This document shows positions 27,718-31,144 of a DNA stretch of 31,144 nucleotides, piece by piece. The stretch's first letter is position 1, and the number at the start of each line of letters is the position of its first letter. Made by a program: the position numbers and the translations under genes. The notes below the pieces were generated by a model, which saw only the letters and a list, made by a program, of their open reading frames with translations, ran no database searches and had not been told where the DNA came from. Location: positions 1 to 31,144 of the IMG/VR virus record IMGVR_UViG_3300042691_027321; one strand, 5' to 3'. The stretch comes from a virus.

Positions 27718-27983
27718 CGGCCCCGGTCGAGGACGCGGTCTAGCTTGTCCTCGATGGATTGCAAACGGGTCGTCTGGTCGGCGAGCCGCGCCTCGATGAC
27801 CGCGATCCGGCGGTCCGCCTCGGGCTGGATCTTCACCTGTTCGACGGTCTGGATACGGCGGCTCATTTCGTCGAGCCGTTGCGTCATCGTCGCGCCCCAC
27901 CAGATCAGCGCGACAACCAGCGACGCGTCGACGACGAGCGAGCCGAGCGGCACCCGGAACTTCGAGAGATCGGTCGCGCTCAT
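27714..27983 (-). CDS. XhlA-like membrane coiled-coil protein
   Basis: An 89-residue protein (MSATDLSKFRVPLGSLVVDA). It has one membrane helix at about 12-31 (LGSLVVDASLVVALIWWGAT), then a coiled coil of about 50 residues (RLDEMSRRIQTVEQVKIQPE, EARLADQTTRLQSIEDKLDR). This shape resembles XhlA/hemolysin-type lysis helpers, which work at the membrane with holin and amidase. It lies between the fibre-chaperone-like gene and the amidase with a GTGA overlap. Confidence 0.73.
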   Translation of the reverse strand: MSATDLSKFRVPLGSLVVDASLVVALIWWGATMTQRLDEMSRRIQTVEQVKIQPEADRRIAVIEARLADQTTRLQSIEDKLDRVLDRGR

Positions 27984-27984
27984 G

Positions 27985-28377
27985 TCAGCAGTCCTCAGCG
28001 TCGGCGAACAGCGGCGGGCCGGCCTGCTCAGGCACCCAGACCCGCATGGTCTCGGTGCGCAGCACCAGCAGCTCGGGGCCGTCCGCCGACGGCACCGGCA
28101 CCGTGACCTCGCGCTCCTGGTAGTGCGCCGGGACAACCGACGGCTGCGAGCGCACCCACTCGTAGGCTTCGGCGGTGCCGCCGTGGCCGAGGTAGCCGGA
28201 GAACGTCTGCCGCGCGTCTGCGAGCGGCGGCATCCCGGCCTCGCGCGCGGCCTGGTCGCGGTAGCCCGCGAGCTCGACGGTGCCGTGGCCGGTGGCGAAG
28301 GCGGTCGTGATCGAGGCGATGCGCCAGTATTCGACCGCGTGGCCGGATGGGAGGGTGACGAGTTTGCGCAGGGCCAT
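27985..28377 (-). CDS. Conserved protein after tail fibre, possible fibre chaperone
   Basis: A 130-residue protein (MALRKLVTLPSGHAVEYWRI). It has a beta strand N-terminus (VEYWRIASITTAFATGHGTV), a helical part RDQAAREAGMPP and a C-terminal beta segment (VTVPVPSADGPELLVLRTET). Small genes right after a long tail fibre often encode assembly chaperones or fibre-tip proteins. The start overlaps no neighbour: it begins 5 bases after the fibre stop. Function is inferred from location. Confidence 0.7.
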   Translation of the reverse strand: MALRKLVTLPSGHAVEYWRIASITTAFATGHGTVELAGYRDQAAREAGMPPLADARQTFSGYLGHGGTAEAYEWVRSQPSVVPAHYQEREVTVPVPSADGPELLVLRTETMRVWVPEQAGPPLFADAEDC

Positions 28378-28382
28378 CGGTC

Positions 28383-31144
28383 TTACTCCGTGCTGGTGAG
28401 TGCTAGGGTGTTCTTGGAGACGGTCGTGTTGACGTTCGCCCACGAGGTGAAGCGGAGCTTGAACGTCTTGTCCGTGGTGCCGCCGCTGGTGTCGGTGTAG
28501 GTGCCCGAGCCGCCTGCGCTTTGCTGGTAATAGCCCGGCTCGGCCACCGACGGGATCGGCGCTAGCCCGAAGTGCGAGCCGGTGAAGTTGAAGGTGGCGA
28601 CGTCGGTGTAGGAGCCGGTGCCGATCTTGCGCGAGAGCACCACGGTGAAAGTCGGGTTTTGTTTGGTCGTGGCGTTGTAGTCGGTGAGGCCCTGCGTCGT
28701 TCCGGGGAAATCGTCGTCGCCGAGGAAATCGAGCGCCATCGTGAGCGTGATGTTGCCGCCGTTGGTCGAGAAGGGTCCGAGGATGGCCTCGTTCGCGTTG
28801 GTGAGGTTGGTGCCCTGCACCGAGTTCTTCAGCACGCCCGCCAGTAGCGCGCCGCCGAAGTACGCGGCGCCGTTGGTCTTGAGGTAATAGACGGCGTTCG
28901 ATTCGGTGCAGTTGGCGAGGTTGGACTGGTAAGGCCCATACCACTCGATGAACTGCGACGAGCTGCCGAACGGCGCGCCCGTGACCTTCATGTAGGAGCC
29001 GGTCGTGACAGTCGTCCGGCCGTTGGAAACGTCCACGCGGAAGGTGTCGGCGGTGTTGCGGATGACGCCGGCCGTGAGCGTGCCGACGTTCGCCGAGATG
29101 GCATCGAGCGACGAGACCGAGAGCTTGGCCGCGGTCACGGCGCCGGCCGCGATCTTGTTCGCGGTGATGGCGTCGGCTGCGACCTTCGCGGCCGTGATCG
29201 CGCCGTCTTGGATCAGCGTCGCAGGGAGAACTTCCTCGATGCGGAGGTCTTGGATCTCGTGGACAGAACTGCCCCCACCGTAGCCGATGATGAAAAGCGG
29301 CGACATGGTGCGCGCGTTCGACGGGAATGCCCTGGCGGTTCCAGCGCCGAAGGTGCCGGTGTAGTCGACCCAGACGCCATTCGCCGCGCCGATTGCGCCG
29401 GCGGCGGCGTAGTACCACTGACCGCCGTCGCCGGTAATGTTGGCGCCGCTCGAGTCAAACAGCGCGACGCCCATGTAGATCAGAGAGCCGGAGCCCGAGA
29501 CATTCCGCAGCCATGCGCGGACGCGGTAAGTCTTGGCCGGATCAAACGGAACTCGCCGCGCCTCGTTCATCCACGCCTGCACGCCGGCAGCGGAGCGCGC
29601 GACCGTGTTTCCGACCTTGCCGTCGGTCACGGTCGCAAAGGTCGCCGCGCCGCTGAACTCCACCCACGCGGACGGGTCCGCCATCGCGGGATCAGCATTG
29701 AGCGCGGAGCCCGGCGCGATGACCGCAAGCTTGGTGGTCGTGACCGACCCCGCGTCGAGCTTCGCGGCCGTAACCGCGTTGGCCGCAAGCTTCCCCGTCG
29801 TGATGGCGTTCGCCTGGATCTCGTTCGCGCCGACCGCATCCGCGGCAATCTTCCCGGCGACGACTGCGCCGGCCACGAGCTTCGGCGTGGTGACCGCGTT
29901 GTCGGCGATCTCGGTCGCCGTGATGGTGCCGGGAAGAATCTCCTCCGGTCGCGGCGAAAAGCCCGACGGCAGCTCGCCCTGCTCGACCTGGACCGCGCAG
30001 ATATCGAAGGTCGCGCCAGACGGCATAGAGTTAAAGCCGTTACCGCCGACCTCCCAAGACACGTACAGCGTGCCGAAAGGCGTCTGCCCATTGTTCGCCG
30101 GTTGCACGCGCCAGGCGTAACGCTGCCAGGTGCCGTCGATAAGCGGCGGGTTGGCGAGCTGCACCGCCGGGCTAAAGCCCATGTTGGAGTAGAGGCCCTG
30201 CATGGTCCGGCCGACCGCGCCAGCGCCGTTCGCGCGCGCCCAAAAGCTGATCACGTAGGTCACGCCAGGCGTCCACGATTCGACGCCGGCACCTGGCACG
30301 CCGACGTTGTTTGCCGTGTATATGCCGAGCGTGTTGCTTACTGACGCGTTGGCGGTGACGCGGAAGAAGTTGGTGCCGAACAGACCACCGGCGTTGATGC
30401 TCGGCGTGATGGAAATCCCGCCGTTGTTGTAACTGCCCCAGCCGTTCGGATATCCGCCAGAGTGATTGCGGAAGCCGGCGTTGTAGACCAGATTGCCGCC
30501 GCCCACCCCGACGTTGAGCTGCGAGGCGACGAGCTGCCCCGTCACCTTGCCAGCGCCGACGGCCGCGATCTGCGAGTCCGCGAGCTGCCCGGAAATGTCC
30601 GCCGCCGGCACCGCCGTCGTCCATGCGCTGCCGGTGTAGCGGTAGAGCTTGTCGTCGGTGGTCAGGTAGACCATCCGACCCTCGAACAGATTGGTGCTCG
30701 GGAGCGCGGCGACGATCTCGTAGCCGGTCTTGTTCTTGGCAAGCGTGAAGGTCGCCTGGTAGGTCACGCCGCCGTAGACCGCCGAGATCGTCAGCGTGCC
30801 GGTGTCGCCGGTCATCGCGGTGACCCGGTAGTAGCCCTTCGGCTGGCCGGAGACGGGCGTGTTGGTCGCGGTGTTCACCGTGCCGGTGACGCCCGAGCCC
30901 GCGAGCGCCGAGAGCGTGGCCGAGGCCGTGACGTCGGTCGCGCCGTCGCGCACCGTCACCAGGCCGGCCGCGTCCGCGAACGACGGGACCGACCCGTCGG
31001 CGAAGGCGAACAGCTGCACCGCGTCGCGCGACAGCGAGATCGAGACCGCGTTGGTGCCGTTGGTCCCGTTGGTGCCGTTGGTGCCGTTGGTGCCGTTGGT
31101 GCCGTTGGTGCCGTTGGTGCCGTTGGTGCCGTTCGTCCCGTTGA
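28383..31144 (-). CDS. Long tail fibre/host specificity protein (5' end outside window)
   Basis: The frame is open to the window edge, so at least 919 codons lie here and the gene starts beyond 31144. The first visible part is GTN triplet repeats, then beta-rich domains, an AxY-type jelly-roll carbohydrate-binding-like module (NLVYNAGFRNHSGGYPNGWG ... VEQGELPSGFSPRP), a set of NAIT-x-x-KL repeats (e.g. ANAITTGKLAANAVTAAKL) forming a fibre stalk, a second carbohydrate-binding-like module, and a C-terminal part with IRNTADTFRVDVSNGRTTV as in lambda J/phage fibre ends. It probably recognises the host surface. A GTG at 31019 exists but is not a real start. Confidence 0.88.
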   Translation of the reverse strand, partial: NGTNGTNGTNGTNGTNGTNGTNGTNGTNGTNAVSISLSRDAVQLFAFADGSVPSFADAAGLVTVRDGATDVTASATLSALAGSGVTGTVNTATNTPVSGQPKGYYRVTAMTGDTGTLTISAVYGGVTYQATFTLAKNKTGYEIVAALPSTNLFEGRMVYLTTDDKLYRYTGSAWTTAVPAADISGQLADSQIAAVGAGKVTGQLVASQLNVGVGGGNLVYNAGFRNHSGGYPNGWGSYNNGGISITPSINAGGLFGTNFFRVTANASVSNTLGIYTANNVGVPGAGVESWTPGVTYVISFWARANGAGAVGRTMQGLYSNMGFSPAVQLANPPLIDGTWQRYAWRVQPANNGQTPFGTLYVSWEVGGNGFNSMPSGATFDICAVQVEQGELPSGFSPRPEEILPGTITATEIADNAVTTPKLVAGAVVAGKIAADAVGANEIQANAITTGKLAANAVTAAKLDAGSVTTTKLAVIAPGSALNADPAMADPSAWVEFSGAATFATVTDGKVGNTVARSAAGVQAWMNEARRVPFDPAKTYRVRAWLRNVSGSGSLIYMGVALFDSSGANITGDGGQWYYAAAGAIGAANGVWVDYTGTFGAGTARAFPSNARTMSPLFIIGYGGGSSVHEIQDLRIEEVLPATLIQDGAITAAKVAADAITANKIAAGAVTAAKLSVSSLDAISANVGTLTAGVIRNTADTFRVDVSNGRTTVTTGSYMKVTGAPFGSSSQFIEWYGPYQSNLANCTESNAVYYLKTNGAAYFGGALLAGVLKNSVQGTNLTNANEAILGPFSTNGGNITLTMALDFLGDDDFPGTTQGLTDYNATTKQNPTFTVVLSRKIGTGSYTDVATFNFTGSHFGLAPIPSVAEPGYYQQSAGGSGTYTDTSGGTTDKTFKLRFTSWANVNTTVSKNTLALTSTE
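31051..31140 (-). repeat. Ten 9-bp tandem repeats coding Gly-Thr-Asn
   Basis: The plus strand carries ten copies of TTGGTGCCG (two variants TTGGTCCCG and TTCGTCCCG), coding for GTN triplets in the fibre. The array ends at the window edge and may be longer. Such short repeats can change copy number by slippage, so fibre length could vary. Confidence 0.88.

Noticed and set aside
27211-28500. A 429-codon plus-strand frame opposite the amidase and fibre-tail genes
   Set aside because: Composition is that of a reverse-strand shadow; the minus-strand genes there have clear domains.

Overview
The window is most of the genome of a temperate, lambda-like siphovirus of a GC-rich bacterium. It carries an HK97-type head module, a long-tail module with a tape measure gene, a spanin-amidase-holin lysis set, a repressor and a tyrosine integrase. 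The base composition, the Gram-negative lysis genes (an inner-membrane Rz-like and a lipoprotein Rz1-like spanin) and the HTH/SSB/RecT set point to a proteobacterial host, probably beta- or gammaproteobacterial. I cannot name the host more closely from sequence alone. I see no bacterial chromosomal genes, tRNA, rRNA, CRISPR array or insertion sequence.

Layout, right to left on the minus strand. An early rightward-type operon (in lambda terms PR: cro, O, P ... Q) runs from 17.6 kb down to 13.85 kb. It holds a Cro-like regulator, a replication initiator, a probable helicase loader, SSB, an HNH nuclease, a small membrane protein, a resolvase-like nuclease and a Q-like antiterminator candidate. 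A short gap (13727-13852) holds a candidate late promoter, two leader hairpins and an intrinsic terminator. From 13.7 kb to the window start the late operon encodes accessory virion proteins (including a 21-residue repeat protein), two HNH nucleases, terminase small and large subunits, portal, protease, capsid, head-tail joining proteins, major tail protein, tail chaperones joined by a programmed -1 frameshift, and the start of the tape measure. The operon leaves the window at position 1 and appears to re-enter at 31144 with a long tail fibre, followed by lysis genes down to 24.4 kb.

On the plus strand a small repressor (17702-18115) sits between two operator/promoter clusters. The second cluster drives a tightly overlapping early operon (18.2-24.0 kb): many tiny genes, a YqaJ/lambda-type exonuclease, a RecT annealing protein, a DUF4224 protein and the integrase. 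An attP-like AT-richer region follows (24045-24282), then a superinfection-immunity-type membrane protein. The whole map is a mirror image of lambda.

Because int and attP lie in the middle, with lysis and tail genes beyond attP, the sequence reads as a circular or unintegrated phage map opened inside the tail genes, not as a prophage in a chromosome. Most promising second-look items are the five-site repressor operator system with two geometrically identical promoters, a probably leaderless cro-like mRNA, the Q-type late switch, the frameshift site, the attP arm repeats, and a lysis cassette that also carries a dATP/dGTP diphosphohydrolase-like protein, an HTH-metallophosphoesterase and an HExxH protein.
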